From DATHAP01 sp963762865 (lineage in GTDB: Bacteria > Actinomycetota > Actinomycetes > JACCUZ01): a DNA stretch of 64,000 nucleotides. A program made the translations under genes and the position numbers. Shown here piece after piece: positions 36,022 through 45,871 of this stretch (position 1 is its first letter; each line of letters starts with the position of its first letter). The DNA is taken from NCBI GenBank assembly GCA_963762865.1, contig CAVXNC010000021.1, positions 394,112 to 458,111 on the forward strand, given 5' to 3'. The notes under the pieces were generated by a model. That model was not told the origin of the DNA, did no database searches, and worked only from the letters and a program-made list of their open reading frames with translations.

Positions 36022-36342
36022 TCAGGTGCCGACTGGGTCCGCGGTCACGAACAGCTCGTTGTAGCCCTTGTCCGCGACGGTGAGGGCCTCGAACCGGGAG
36101 GCGAGCTTCACGATCTCCGGGTCGCTCATGGCGGCCTGGGTCTCCTTCTCGTACGCCGCCAGGTCGGCGTAGTCGAGCTCGACGACGATCTCGTTGTACG
36201 GGCCGACGACCTGGGTCCACACGCCGCTCGACCGGACGCGGCCGGCAGCGGCCTGGATCTCGTCGATGTCTCGGATCAGGGTCAGGTACTCGTTCCAGGC
36301 GTCGAGGTCGCGGACCGTGGCGTGCATGCGTTCGCGGATCAT
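36022..36342 (-). CDS. NIPSNAP/dimeric alpha-beta barrel-like protein
   Basis: The 106-residue protein has a ferredoxin-like pattern: MIRERMHATVRDLDAWNEYLTLI, then GVWTQVVGPYNEIVVELDYADLAAYEKE. This looks like a dimeric alpha-beta barrel of the NIPSNAP type. The ATG at 36342 follows GGGAG. It is transcribed in the same direction as, and 99 bases downstream of, the Lrp-type regulator next to the HPD gene, so a link to aromatic catabolism is possible but unproven. Confidence 0.7.
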   Translation of the reverse strand: MIRERMHATVRDLDAWNEYLTLIRDIDEIQAAAGRVRSSGVWTQVVGPYNEIVVELDYADLAAYEKETQAAMSDPEIVKLASRFEALTVADKGYNELFVTADPVGT

Positions 36343-36441
36343 CTGCGGCTCCCTCGTGTCGCGCGGCCGTCGTCCGGAGGTTCGCGGCCGTCGGACTCGA
36401 CTGAACGCCCCCGGCGGGCGCGCGGCCATAGCGAGTGCGGA

Positions 36442-36927
36442 CTAGTCCCCTGCGGCGGCCACCGCGAGAAGTGGGAGCAGGCGGCGCGGGATCTGGGTGT
36501 CCAGGGCGATCACGGTCGACGCGCGGACCACGCCCTCGGACGCCAGGACCCGGTCGATCACGCGCTGCAGGTCGGCGTTCGACCGCGCCACGATGCGGAC
36601 GAGCACGTCGCCCGGGCCGGTCGTGGTGTGGGCCTCCAGGACCTCCGGGATCCCGGCGAGGTGCTCGGCCACCAGGTCGTGGGCGGCACGGTCGGGCTGG
36701 TGCTGGCGGATCTCCAGCGTGACGAAGGCGGTGACGACGAAGCCCACCGCCGCCGGGTCGACGTCCGGCCCCCAGCCGGTGACGACACCGTCTCGCGCCA
36801 TCCGGTCCAGCCGGGCCTGCACGGTCCCGCGGGCGACCCCCAGGCGACGGGAGCACTCCAGCACACCGATCCGGGGCTCCCGGGTGAACAGGCGCAGGAT
36901 CCCCGCGTCGAGGTCGTCGATGGGCAT
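36442..36927 (-). CDS. Lrp/AsnC-family transcriptional regulator
   Basis: The 161-residue protein has an AsnC helix-turn-helix (IDDLDAGILRLFTREPRIGVLECSRRLGVARGTVQARLDRM) and a C-terminal RAM ligand domain (TTTGPGDVLVRIVARSNADLQRVIDRVL). The ATG at 36927 follows GGAGG. It is divergent from HPD, with a long inverted repeat between them. Regulation of tyrosine catabolism in response to an amino acid or keto acid is likely. Confidence 0.9.
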   Translation of the reverse strand: MPIDDLDAGILRLFTREPRIGVLECSRRLGVARGTVQARLDRMARDGVVTGWGPDVDPAAVGFVVTAFVTLEIRQHQPDRAAHDLVAEHLAGIPEVLEAHTTTGPGDVLVRIVARSNADLQRVIDRVLASEGVVRASTVIALDTQIPRRLLPLLAVAAAGD

Positions 36928-36964
36928 GGTGCGCAGGCCTCCGAGGCAAGTGGACCGAGAATCG

Positions 36965-37007
36965 GACAAGTTGTGCATTCAGGATGCCAGTGATTGCCCA
37001 ACTTGTC
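36965..37007. promoter_or_regulatory. Inverted repeat between Lrp regulator and HPD
   Basis: GACAAGTTG (36965-36973) and CAACTTGTC (36999-37007) are perfect 9-bp inverted arms with 25 bases between them, in the 104-base gap between the divergent genes. The arms lie three DNA turns apart (34 bases start to start), as expected for an Lrp-type multimer on one DNA face. Binding is inferred. Confidence 0.68.
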
Positions 37008-37031
37008 GTCCGTACGCTTCGATTCCTGAAC

Positions 37032-38264
37032 ATGACGACCGACGCAGGCCCCGCCACGTCCTCTGCCATCCCCGCCCTCACCGACGCCGAGAAGGCCGCC
37101 GAGCTCTCACCGGAGCAGCTCCAGCAGCTCGTCGGGCTCGTCGAGTACGACGCCAGCCGGGACCCGTTCCCGGTCACCGGGTGGGACGCGGTGGTCTTCG
37201 TGGTCGGCAACGCGACCCAGGCCGCCCACTACTACCAGTCGGCCTTCGGCATGGAGCTCGTCGGCTACTCCGGACCCGAGACCGGCAACCGTGACCACAA
37301 GGCGTTCGTGCTCAAGAGCGGGTCGTGCCGCTTCGTGATCAAGGGCGGGGTGGACCCGGAGAGCCCGCTGCTCGACCACCACCGCGCGCACGGTGACGGG
37401 GTCATCGACATCGCCCTCGAGGTGCCCGACGTCGACCAGTGCGTCGAGCACGCCCGGGTCTCCGGCGCCCGCGTCGTCGTGGAGCCGCACGACGTCAGCG
37501 ACGAGCACGGCACCGTCCGCATGGCGTCCATCGCGGCGTACGGCGACACCAGGCACTCCCTCGTCGACCGGTCCCGCTACGACGGCGTCTACCTGCCCGG
37601 CTACGTCGCGCGGACCTCCGGCTACGTGAAGCGCGATGGCGCGCCGCGCCGGCTGTTCCAGGCTCTCGACCACGTGGTCGGCAACGTCGAGCTCGGCCAC
37701 ATGGACGAGTGGGTCGGCTTCTACAACAAGGTCATGGGCTTCGTGAACATGGCGGAGTTCATCGGCGACGACATCGCCACGGACTACTCGGCGCTGATGT
37801 CGAAGGTCGTGGCGAACGGGAACCACCGGGTGAAGTTCCCGCTCAACGAGCCGGCGATCGCGAAGAAGAAGTCGCAGATCGACGAGTTCCTCGAGTTCTA
37901 CCGGGGTCCGGGCGCGCAGCACCTGGCGCTGGCCACCAACGACATCCTGCGCACCGTCGACCAGATGCGTGCCGAGGGCGTCGAGTTCCTGTCGACGCCG
38001 GACTCGTACTACGAGGACCCCGAGCTACGCGCGCGCATCGGCCAGGTGCGGGTGCCGATCGAGGAGCTGCAGAAGCGCGGGATCCTGGTCGACCGCGACG
38101 AGGACGGTTACCTGCTGCAGATCTTCACGCGGCCGATCGGCGACCGGCCGACCGTCTTCTTCGAGCTGATCGAGCGGCACGGCTCGCTCGGCTTCGGCAA
38201 GGGAAACTTCAAGGCGCTCTTCGAGGCGATCGAGCGGGAGCAGGAGAAGCGCGGGAACCTCTGA
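37032..38264 (+). CDS. hpd: 4-hydroxyphenylpyruvate dioxygenase
   Basis: HPD converts 4-hydroxyphenylpyruvate to homogentisate in tyrosine breakdown. The 410-residue protein has the two VOC modules and the iron ligands: histidine in ALDHVVGNVE, histidine in GAQHLALATND and glutamate in VFFELIERHG. The C-terminal GFGKGNFKALFEAIEREQ helix closes the active site. The ATG at 37032 lies just past the Lrp-type repeat. The next two steps are encoded at 42.5-45.8 kb. Confidence 0.97.
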   Translation: MTTDAGPATSSAIPALTDAEKAAELSPEQLQQLVGLVEYDASRDPFPVTGWDAVVFVVGNATQAAHYYQSAFGMELVGYSGPETGNRDHKAFVLKSGSCRFVIKGGVDPESPLLDHHRAHGDGVIDIALEVPDVDQCVEHARVSGARVVVEPHDVSDEHGTVRMASIAAYGDTRHSLVDRSRYDGVYLPGYVARTSGYVKRDGAPRRLFQALDHVVGNVELGHMDEWVGFYNKVMGFVNMAEFIGDDIATDYSALMSKVVANGNHRVKFPLNEPAIAKKKSQIDEFLEFYRGPGAQHLALATNDILRTVDQMRAEGVEFLSTPDSYYEDPELRARIGQVRVPIEELQKRGILVDRDEDGYLLQIFTRPIGDRPTVFFELIERHGSLGFGKGNFKALFEAIEREQEKRGNL

Positions 38265-38406
38265 CCGGCCGGCCTTCCATCCGGGCTGATCGAGGAGTAT
38301 CTTCCGGCCCATTCCACGGCCGCTCGAACGCGGACGTGACCCAGAAGGCCACGCCCGGCGGGCGACCTCCCCACAAGGGGGAATCGGCGTCCGCTGGAGG
38401 GTAGCC

Positions 38407-41400
38407 ATGGCCGGCACGCACACCACCCGCCCGATCACCCGTCGCTTCGGCGTTCTCGCTGTGGCCCTCGCCGTCGTGGCCGCGCTCGCGGTCGCGGGTG
38501 GCGGTTCCGGCGCGTCCGCGGCCCCGGGCGGGGGTGGTGACGGTCTCGAGATGTACCGGGCCACGGTGGACTCGGCGACGCTGCAGGTGCTGCAGCGCGG
38601 GGGTTACGACATCGCCTCCGCGAAGGAGACGAGGCAGGGGGTCGACGTCGCGCTGGTGCTGACGGCGGCGGACCGGGAGCGGCTTCGGGGGCAGGGCGTG
38701 CGGCTCGAGGTCTACCGCGACAGGCAGGGCCGCACGCAGAGCCAGCGTGCCGCCGCGCAGGCCACGAACGGCTTCACGGTGTGGCGGTCCTACGACGAGC
38801 CAGGTGGCATCCGCGACGAGATGTACCAGCTCGCCCGGCGCAACCCTCAGCTGGTCAAGCTCGTGGTGCTGGGCGAGACCTACGAAGGCCGGGAGTACAT
38901 CGCCCTCAAGCTGACCCAGAGCGCCAACGACGTGCCGGACGGAACTCGTCCGGCCGTGCTGTACGCCTCCACGCACCACGCTCGCGAGTGGATCAGCACC
39001 GAGGTCAACCGCAGGCTGCTCCGGTGGTACATCGACCGGTGGCGGGCGAACGACAGGGACATCAGGCGCCTGCTCAAGGACAACGAGCTGTGGTTCGTGC
39101 TCGTTCACAACCCGGACGGCTACCAGTACACGTTCGACCACGAGCGGCTCTGGCGGAAGAACCTGCGGGACAACGACGTGAGCGGCACTGTCAGCGCCAT
39201 CGACGGCGTCGATCCCAACCGCAACTACGCCGAGCACTGGGGCTACGACGACGAGGGGTCCTCGTCGCTGTTCTCCAGCCAGACATATCGCGGGCCCGAC
39301 CCGGAGTCCGAGCCGGAGACGCAGGCGATGGTGAGCCTGTTCGACAGGGTGCCGTTCAAGTTCTCCATCAGCTACCACTCGTTCGGGCCGCTGCTGCTGT
39401 ACTCGCAGGGCTGGCAGACGCTCACCCCCTCGGCCGACGACCCCATCTACGTGGCCATGACGGGGACCGACACCGATCCGGCGGTGCCCGGCTTCAACCC
39501 GGGCGTCGGAGCCGACCTGTACACCACGAACGGTGAGTTCAACGACTGGGCGCACGCACAGCGAGGAGCCCTGAGCTGGACGCCCGAGCTGGAGGAGGGC
39601 TGTGCGGGCTGCGGTTTCGTCTTCCCGGACGACGAGGCGCTCGTGCAGGCGGAGTTCGAGAAGAACCTTCCGTTCGCGTTGAACGTCGCGAGGTCTGCGA
39701 GTGACCCGGACGACCCGGTTTCGCACACCGACGTCGACACGGCGAGCCTGTACGTGGACACCTCCACGATCGACCCGTGGAAGACGAACTGGCCGAGCTC
39801 GGACCTGCGAGTGCAGGTCTCCTACGCCGGTGGTTCCGCCCAGCCGGTCGAGGTCCTGGCCAAGCGCGCCGCCGGTGCGGTGACGCTGCACTACACGGTC
39901 AACGGCGACGCGGGCCAGGACACGGCGACCGAGTCGCCGGACGGCGAACGGTTCGGCGGCAACAACGCGTACGACACGTACTACCACTACCTGCGCGCCG
40001 AGATTCCGGGCCTGGAGGAGGGCGACGAGGTCGAGTACTGGTTCAGCGGGGGTGGCGAGACCACCGAGCCCGTCAGCTTCGATGTCGTGGAGGACTCCGA
40101 CGACGCCGACGTGCTGATCCTCGCGGCCGAGGACAGAACAGGTGCATCGACGTCTCCGGCTACGCAAGCACCAGCCCGTCCACACCCAACTATCTCTCGT
40201 TCTACGAGGACGCCCTCACCGCGAACGGCATCGGCTACGACGTGTACGACGTCGACGCGATGGGGCGGACGGCGCCGGACCATCTCGGCGTGCTCGGGCA
40301 CTACGACGCCGTGATCTGGTACCGCGGCAACGACATCCACGTACGAGAGCCGGGCTGGGGCGGCGGGAACGTGTCGCGCCTGGCGATCGACGAGACCCTG
40401 GAAGTCCGCCAGTACCTCAACGAGGGCGGCAAGCTGCTCTACACCGGCCAGTGGGCCGGAGGCACGGAGAACGGTCTCGGAGCAATGCAGTTCTACGACC
40501 CGGTCGCCAACCAGCAGTGTGTCGGTGGCGCCCCCGAGGTGGCGGCGCGCTGCCTCAACTGGGGGGACAAGAACGACTTCCTCCAGTACTACCTGGGCGC
40601 CTACCTCTACGTCTCGGACGCCGGGCTCGACGAGAACGGCGACCCGTTCCCGATCATCGGCGTGGACGAGCCGTTCGACGGACCTCCCGCATCGGGGTGG
40701 ACGCTCGGTGGCGGGACCGGTGCGGACAACCAGGTCCACAACGCCTCGTTCCTGGCCACGAGCGGCGTCCTCGATCCCGTGACCTACCCCCAGTTCGAGA
40801 GCGGGATCCCGGCGAAGTGGGACCGCCCCGGCGGCCCCTTCGCCCCGCACACCGGCGACGTCTACGTCTACTCCCAGATCGCCGACATCACCTACAAGCG
40901 GCTGGCACACACGATCGACGTGCCCGCCGGCGGCGCCACGATGTCGTTCTGGACCTCCTTCGACACCGAGGTCGACTGGGACCACGTGTTCGTCGAGGCG
41001 CACACGGCCGGCCAGGACAACTGGACCACCCTGCCCGACATCAACGGTCACACGACCCAGGCGACCGGCGAGAGCTGCAAGACGGAGAACTCCGGCGGCT
41101 GGGCGACCCTGCACCCGCAGCTGGCCCACTACCAGACCCCGACCGGAGCCTCGACGTGCATCCCGACCGGCACGACTGGTGAGTGGAACGCCGCCTCCGG
41201 CAACTCCGGTGGCTGGCAGCAGTGGAGCGTCGACCTGAGCGGGTACGCGGGCCAGCAGGTGGAGGTCTCCATCTCCTACGCCAGCGACTGGGCGTCCCAG
41301 GGCCTGGGCGTCTTCGTGGACGACATCGAGGTGTCGACCGGGCAGGGCACGACGTCCTTCGAGACGGGCCTGGACGGGTGGGACGTCCTGGGTGCGCCGC

Positions 41401-41576
41401 CCGGAAGCTCGCCGAACTCGAACGACTTCGACCGGACCACTCCTGCCGGGTTCCCGGAGGGGCCGGTGGCCGCGGCCGCCGACTCGCTGTACTTCGGGTT
41501 CGGCTTCGAGGGGATCACCGACGAGGCGGATCGGAACGAGGTGATGGGTCGAGCGGTGGGCTACCTGCTGGACTAG
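38407..41576 (+). pseudogene. Secreted M14 zinc carboxypeptidase with a frameshift
   Basis: The first frame (38407 to the stop at 40314) has a signal peptide, zinc ligands in STHHAREWIS (HxxE) and SYHSF, and a catalytic glutamate near WTPELEEG. A second frame, reading on to 41576, continues smoothly (TPNYLSFYEDALTANGIGYDVYDVDAMGRTAPD) with domains typical of these proteins, including an immune-inhibitor-A-like beta-sandwich (MSFWTSFDTEVDWDHVFVEAH). The frames switch near 40157-40161; a missing base after TCTCCGG would restore SPxYAST. The catalytic domain is whole, the C-terminus is not. This may be a real pseudogene or a sequencing error. Confidence 0.85.
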
Positions 41577-41611
41577 GGAACCTCAGTCGTCGGTCGGTCG
41601 TCGGGACGGTC

Positions 41612-41926
41612 ATGGACCTGACCTGCCCGAAGTGCCAGGCGCCGATGCGCAGCTACGAGCGCAGCGGCGTGACCGTCGACCAGTGCACCGAGTGCCGAGG
41701 CATCTTCCTCGACCGCGGCGAGCTCGAGCGGCTGGTCGACGCGGACACCCGGTTCCACGGGGACGCGCCGGCCGCGCCGCCGGCGCCCGCCCAGCAGCCA
41801 CCCGCCTACCAGCAGCCGCCCAGCCACCAGCAGCCGTACGCGCAGCAACCCTCCTACGGTCACCAGGGCTACGGGCAGAAGCCGCACAAGAAGCGCAAGA
41901 GCTTCTTCGAGGAGCTCTTCGACTGA
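41612..41926 (+). CDS. Zinc-ribbon (zf-TFIIB) protein with Gln/Pro-rich tail
   Basis: The 104-residue protein has a four-cysteine zinc ribbon (LTCPKCQAPMRSYERSGVTVDQCTECRGIFLDRGELERLV) of the TFIIB-like family. A low-complexity Gln/Pro/Tyr tail (residues 52-90) and a basic-acidic end (HKKRKSFFEELFD) follow. These proteins are common in bacteria and of unknown role. Confidence 0.85.
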   Translation: MDLTCPKCQAPMRSYERSGVTVDQCTECRGIFLDRGELERLVDADTRFHGDAPAAPPAPAQQPPAYQQPPSHQQPYAQQPSYGHQGYGQKPHKKRKSFFEELFD

Positions 41927-41950
41927 CCCGTCCGCTGGCAGGATGCCCAC

Positions 41951-42520
41951 GTGCTGGAGCCACCTGTCGACCTGACCACCAGGCTGCCCGGCCGGGTCAC
42001 CTTCCGCCGGCTGAGCGCCGACGACGCGGCCGCGTTCGCCGCGCACGTCTCGTCCGACCTCGACCGGCTGCGCACCCACCTGCCCTGGCCCGACGTGACC
42101 AGCACGCCGGAGGGCGCTGCGGAGTGGCTGAGGGCGTACGACCGCCAGGAGGACGGTCGGGTCGGCGTCGGCGGGATGTGGCACGACGGCGAGCTGCTCG
42201 GCGGGGCGCTGCTCTTCCACCACGACACCGGCTTCGCCACGGTCGAGCTCGGCTGCTGGGTGGTCGCGGCCGGGGAGGGCGCCGGCGTCGTGTCGGCCGC
42301 GTGCCGCGTCCTGCTGGCGCACGCCCGCACCGACCTGCGGGTCGAGCGCGTCGAGTGGCACGCCGCGTCCGGCAACGTGCGATCGCGGCAGCTGGCCGAG
42401 CGGCTCGGCTTCCGCTACGAGGGCACGATGCGGTCCAACTACGTACTGCGCGGCGAGCGGCTCGACACCGACGTCATGTCGCTGGTGGGCACCGAGCTGG
42501 ACGCCTTCGTCACCGGCTAG
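41951..42520 (+). CDS. GNAT acetyltransferase, RimJ/RimL-like
   Basis: The 189-residue protein has the RimL-type pattern: VTFRRLSADDAAAFAAHV at the start, VELGCWVVAAGEGAGVVSAACRVLL in the acetyl-CoA-binding region, and RVEWHAASGNVRSRQLAERLGFRYEGTMR. The substrate, a protein N-terminus or small amine, is unknown. The GTG start at 41951 is 24 bases after the zinc-ribbon gene. Its 3' end overlaps the convergent fahA by 11 bases. Confidence 0.87.
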   Translation: MLEPPVDLTTRLPGRVTFRRLSADDAAAFAAHVSSDLDRLRTHLPWPDVTSTPEGAAEWLRAYDRQEDGRVGVGGMWHDGELLGGALLFHHDTGFATVELGCWVVAAGEGAGVVSAACRVLLAHARTDLRVERVEWHAASGNVRSRQLAERLGFRYEGTMRSNYVLRGERLDTDVMSLVGTELDAFVTG

Positions 42521-43727
42521 GCAGCACGGTGCCGGACACCGCGCCGAAGCCGATGCGCGTGCCGTCCGGGCCTGGTGCCCAGGCCGAGATCGACACGGTG
42601 TCGCCGTCCTCGAGGAAGGTCCTGGTCGACCCGTCGTCGAGCTTCACCGGGTCCTCGCCGTTCCAGGACAGCTCGAGGAAGGAGCCGCGCTGCTCGCGCT
42701 CCGGCCCCGACACCGTGCCGGACGCGTAGAGGTCGCCGGTGCGCAGCGCCGCGCCGTTGACCGTGAGGTGCGCGAGCTGCTGGTCCGGCGTCCAGTACAT
42801 CTGCGAGAAGGGCGGCCGCGCGACGACGGTGCCGTTCCACGACACCTCGAGGCGCAGGTCGAGCCCCCAGTCGGAGTGCCGCTCGAGGTAGGGCAGCACC
42901 GCGGGGCTCTGCTCCGGTCCGGGTACGCGCGCGTCCCCGAGGGCGTCCAGCGGCACCACCCACGGCGACACCGAGGTGGCGAACGACTTGCCGAGGAAGG
43001 GGCCCAGCGGCACGTACTCCCAGGCCTGCAGGTCGCGGGCGCTCCAGTCGTTGACCAGGCACACGCCGAAGACGTGCTGCCGGAAGTCGCGCGTCTGGAC
43101 GGCACGGCCGAGCGGCGACGGGACGCCGACGACGAAGCCGACCTCCGCCTCGATGTCCAGTCGCTGCGACGGGCCGTGAGACGGCTCGGCGTCGGTCGGC
43201 GCCTTGCGCTGCCCGCTCGGTCGCACGACGTCGGTGCCCGAGACGACGACCGTGCCGGCTCGGCCGTGGTAGCCGATGGGCAAGTGCTTCCAGTTGGGGG
43301 TCAGCGCGTCGCCGTCGGGACGGAAGATCCGGCCGACGTTCTCGGCGTGGTGCTGGGAGGAGTAGAAGTCGACGTAGTCGGCGACCTCGAACGGCAGGTG
43401 CAGCGTCACCTCCGACTGCGGCACGAGGTGGCTCTCGACGAGGTCGCGGTAGCCCTCGTGGGTGACCAGCTCGACGAGCCAGGAGCGCACCGCCGACCAC
43501 GAGGGCCGGCCCATGGCGAGGAACGGGTTCAGGGTCGGCGCCTCGAAGACGTGCCCGCCGTCGAGACCTTCGGCCGCCGCGAGCGGCGCGAGGTCGACGA
43601 CGTCGTCGCCGAGCGCGACGCCGACCCGCGGCGCCTCGCCGTCGTGGGAGAACACCCCGTAGGGGAGGTTCGTCGCCGGGAACGGGGTGTCGTCGGGAAG
43701 GCCCAGCCAGGTGGTCACCGGACTCAT
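42510..43727 (-). CDS. fahA: Fumarylacetoacetase
   Basis: FAH hydrolyses fumarylacetoacetate to fumarate and acetoacetate, the last step of tyrosine breakdown. The 405-residue protein has the N-terminal domain (TWLGLPDDTPFPATNLPYGVF) and the catalytic FAH domain: DFYSSQHHAENVGRIFRPD, LPIGYHGRAGTVVVSGTDVVRP, EVGFVVGVPS, VCLVNDWSARDLQAWEYVPLGPFLGKSF. Its ATG overlaps the upstream unknown gene stop (ATGA). Confidence 0.96.
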   Translation of the reverse strand: MSPVTTWLGLPDDTPFPATNLPYGVFSHDGEAPRVGVALGDDVVDLAPLAAAEGLDGGHVFEAPTLNPFLAMGRPSWSAVRSWLVELVTHEGYRDLVESHLVPQSEVTLHLPFEVADYVDFYSSQHHAENVGRIFRPDGDALTPNWKHLPIGYHGRAGTVVVSGTDVVRPSGQRKAPTDAEPSHGPSQRLDIEAEVGFVVGVPSPLGRAVQTRDFRQHVFGVCLVNDWSARDLQAWEYVPLGPFLGKSFATSVSPWVVPLDALGDARVPGPEQSPAVLPYLERHSDWGLDLRLEVSWNGTVVARPPFSQMYWTPDQQLAHLTVNGAALRTGDLYASGTVSGPEREQRGSFLELSWNGEDPVKLDDGSTRTFLEDGDTVSISAWAPGPDGTRIGFGAVSGTVLPSR

Positions 43728-44560
43728 CGCGTCTCTCCCAGCAGGCCGAGAGCGCTGAGCTCGTCGAGGGGGTCGTGCACGCCGCAGCACCCGAACGAGC
43801 GGAAGGAGGCGCGTACGCCCGAACACGTCTGCTCGTCCCAGGCCGACACGAACTCGACCAGGGCAGGGGCCGACCGTTGGGCCAGCACGGCGGCGATGTC
43901 GTCCACGGACCCGCCGCTCTGCGCGACCCGGGTGGCGACCAGGACGTTGAGCACGCCGTGCTGCTCGAAGCCGGTGGCCGCGTCGGTGAGCCGCACCGCG
44001 TGGTGCAGCCCCGCCGTGAGCTTGAACGGCAGCCGCCGCCCGGTGACTGCCACGAGGAAGGCAGCGAGCTCGAGCTCGCTCGGGAAGGCCTCGGCCGTGG
44101 TGCCGCCGGTGCGGTACTTCGCGGCGTGCCAGCCGGAGGCGCCGACGAGGTCGAGGGCGTCGCCGTAGCCGGTGCGCGGGACCTCGAGGTAGCCCGTCAC
44201 GCCCGGCAGCCGTGACAGGTTGCCGCCGACGGCTGCCGTGTCCGCGCCGAGCCGCTGCGCCGACGCCTCCACGCCGACCAGCTCGAGGGTGTCGTCGGAG
44301 CCGCATGCGCGGAGCGCGGCGTGGGCGTCGTCGCCGTCGACGTCGAAGATCAGCGACAACCGGATGCTCTCGTCGGCCGGCAGGTGGGCGCGCAGCTCGG
44401 TCACCCGCGAGGCCGGGCAGAGGAACGGGCCGACGAACTCGGACCGGCTGGTCGGGCGTACGGCGGCGTGCTCCTTCAGTGCCTGGTCCATCGGCGCGTT
44501 GCCGGGCGGGAAGAGGGCGGCGTCGTCGACGAGGCCGGTGAACAGCGGACGCGGGGCCAC
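43724..44560 (-). CDS. Unknown protein in homogentisate operon
   Basis: The 278-residue protein is translationally coupled to fahA (four-base overlap) and divergent from hmgA, so it very probably serves the same pathway. It starts MAPRPLFTGLVDDAALFPPGNAPM at a GTG. It has alternating strands and helices that could form a barrel (RLSLIFDVDGDDAHAAL, GVTGYLEVPRTGYGDALDLV, LPFKLTAGLHHAVRL). Three cysteines cluster in CSGVRASFRSFGCCGV. I know no family for it. A hydrolase or isomerase role, perhaps in place of maleylacetoacetate isomerase, is conjecture; no GST-type isomerase is seen nearby. Confidence 0.75.
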   Translation of the reverse strand: MAPRPLFTGLVDDAALFPPGNAPMDQALKEHAAVRPTSRSEFVGPFLCPASRVTELRAHLPADESIRLSLIFDVDGDDAHAALRACGSDDTLELVGVEASAQRLGADTAAVGGNLSRLPGVTGYLEVPRTGYGDALDLVGASGWHAAKYRTGGTTAEAFPSELELAAFLVAVTGRRLPFKLTAGLHHAVRLTDAATGFEQHGVLNVLVATRVAQSGGSVDDIAAVLAQRSAPALVEFVSAWDEQTCSGVRASFRSFGCCGVHDPLDELSALGLLGETR

Positions 44561-44615
44561 CTCATGGACCCTACTGGGCTGCCCCGGACGGCGGTACGCG
44601 TGGCAGGGTGGCGCC

Positions 44616-45827
44616 ATGCCTTACTACCGCCAGGTGGGCGAGATCCCGCGCAAGCGTCACACGCAGTTCCACCAGCCCGACGGCAGCCTCTACGCCGAGG
44701 AGCTGATGGGGGTCGAGGGGTTCTCGTCGGACGCCTCCTTGCTCTACCACCGGCACATCCCGACGGCGATCGTCTCGAGCGAGGTCTTCGACGCGCCGAC
44801 CTTCGAGCGGCGGCCCAACCACCCGCTCAAGCCGCGGCACCTCAAGACCCACAAGCTGGACGGCGCCGCGACCGCCGGGGACGCCGTGCTCGGCCGCCAG
44901 CACCTGATGGCCAACGCCGACGTGCGCATCTCCTACGCCGTCGCGACCGAGCCGTCGCCGCTCTACCGCAACGCGATCGGTGACGAGTGCGTCTACGTCG
45001 AGAGCGGTGACGCGGTCGTCGAGACGGTCTTCGGTGCCCTGACGGTGAGCAGCGGCGACTACGTCGTGCTGCCGACCTCGACGACCCACCGGTGGGTGCC
45101 GCAGGGGGAGCTGCGGCTGCTCGTCACGGAGGCGTCCGGGCACATCCGGCCGCCGAAGCGCTACCTGTCGAGCAAGGGGCAGTTCCTCGAGCACTCGCCC
45201 TACTGCGAGCGCGACATCCGTGGGCCGGGCGAGCCGCTGACCGTTGAGGGCGAGGACGTGGAGGTGCTCGTGCAGCACCGCGGCCCCGGGACCAGCTCGG
45301 CGTGGACGCGCTACGTCTACGCCCAGCACCCCTTCGACGTGGTGGGCTGGGACGGCTGCCTCTACCCGCACGTCTTCTCGATCCACGACTTCGAGCCGAT
45401 CACCGGCCGGCTGCACCAGCCGCCGCCCGTGCACCAGACCTTCGAGGGGCCGAACTTCGTCATCTGCTCGTTCGTGCCGCGCCTCTTCGACTACCACCCC
45501 GAGGGCATCCCGGCGCCGTACAACCACGCCAACGTCGACTCGGACGAGGTCATCTTCTATACCGGCGGCGACTTCATGTCGCGCAAGGGCGCGGGCATCG
45601 AGCAGGGCTCGATCTCGCTGCACCCGTCGGGGTTCACCCACGGTCCGCAGCCGGGCTCGGTCGAGGCGTCGATCGGCAAGGAGAAGACCGACGAGCTCGC
45701 GGTCATGGTCGACACGTTCCGGCCGCTCGACCTGCTCGAGCCCGCGCTCGCGTGCGAGGACACGTCCTACGCGTGGACCTGGGCGGGCCGGACGGTCGAC
45801 CCGGACGCCGACTCGACGACCGGGTGA
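44616..45827 (+). CDS. hmgA: Homogentisate 1,2-dioxygenase
   Basis: The iron enzyme opens the homogentisate ring to maleylacetoacetate. The 403-residue protein has the cupin-fold ligand region RLFDYHPEGIPAPYNHANVDSDEVIFYTGG with the conserved His-Glu-His set, and GFTHGPQPG near the end. The ATG at 44616 was chosen as the family start (MPYYRQVGEIPRKRHTQF). It is divergent from the unknown protein and fahA, with 55 bases between. Confidence 0.96.
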   Translation: MPYYRQVGEIPRKRHTQFHQPDGSLYAEELMGVEGFSSDASLLYHRHIPTAIVSSEVFDAPTFERRPNHPLKPRHLKTHKLDGAATAGDAVLGRQHLMANADVRISYAVATEPSPLYRNAIGDECVYVESGDAVVETVFGALTVSSGDYVVLPTSTTHRWVPQGELRLLVTEASGHIRPPKRYLSSKGQFLEHSPYCERDIRGPGEPLTVEGEDVEVLVQHRGPGTSSAWTRYVYAQHPFDVVGWDGCLYPHVFSIHDFEPITGRLHQPPPVHQTFEGPNFVICSFVPRLFDYHPEGIPAPYNHANVDSDEVIFYTGGDFMSRKGAGIEQGSISLHPSGFTHGPQPGSVEASIGKEKTDELAVMVDTFRPLDLLEPALACEDTSYAWTWAGRTVDPDADSTTG

Positions 45828-45871
45828 CCGCCGGCCGGCTGCAGCAGGCCTAGGGGCAGCGGCACCAGCCC

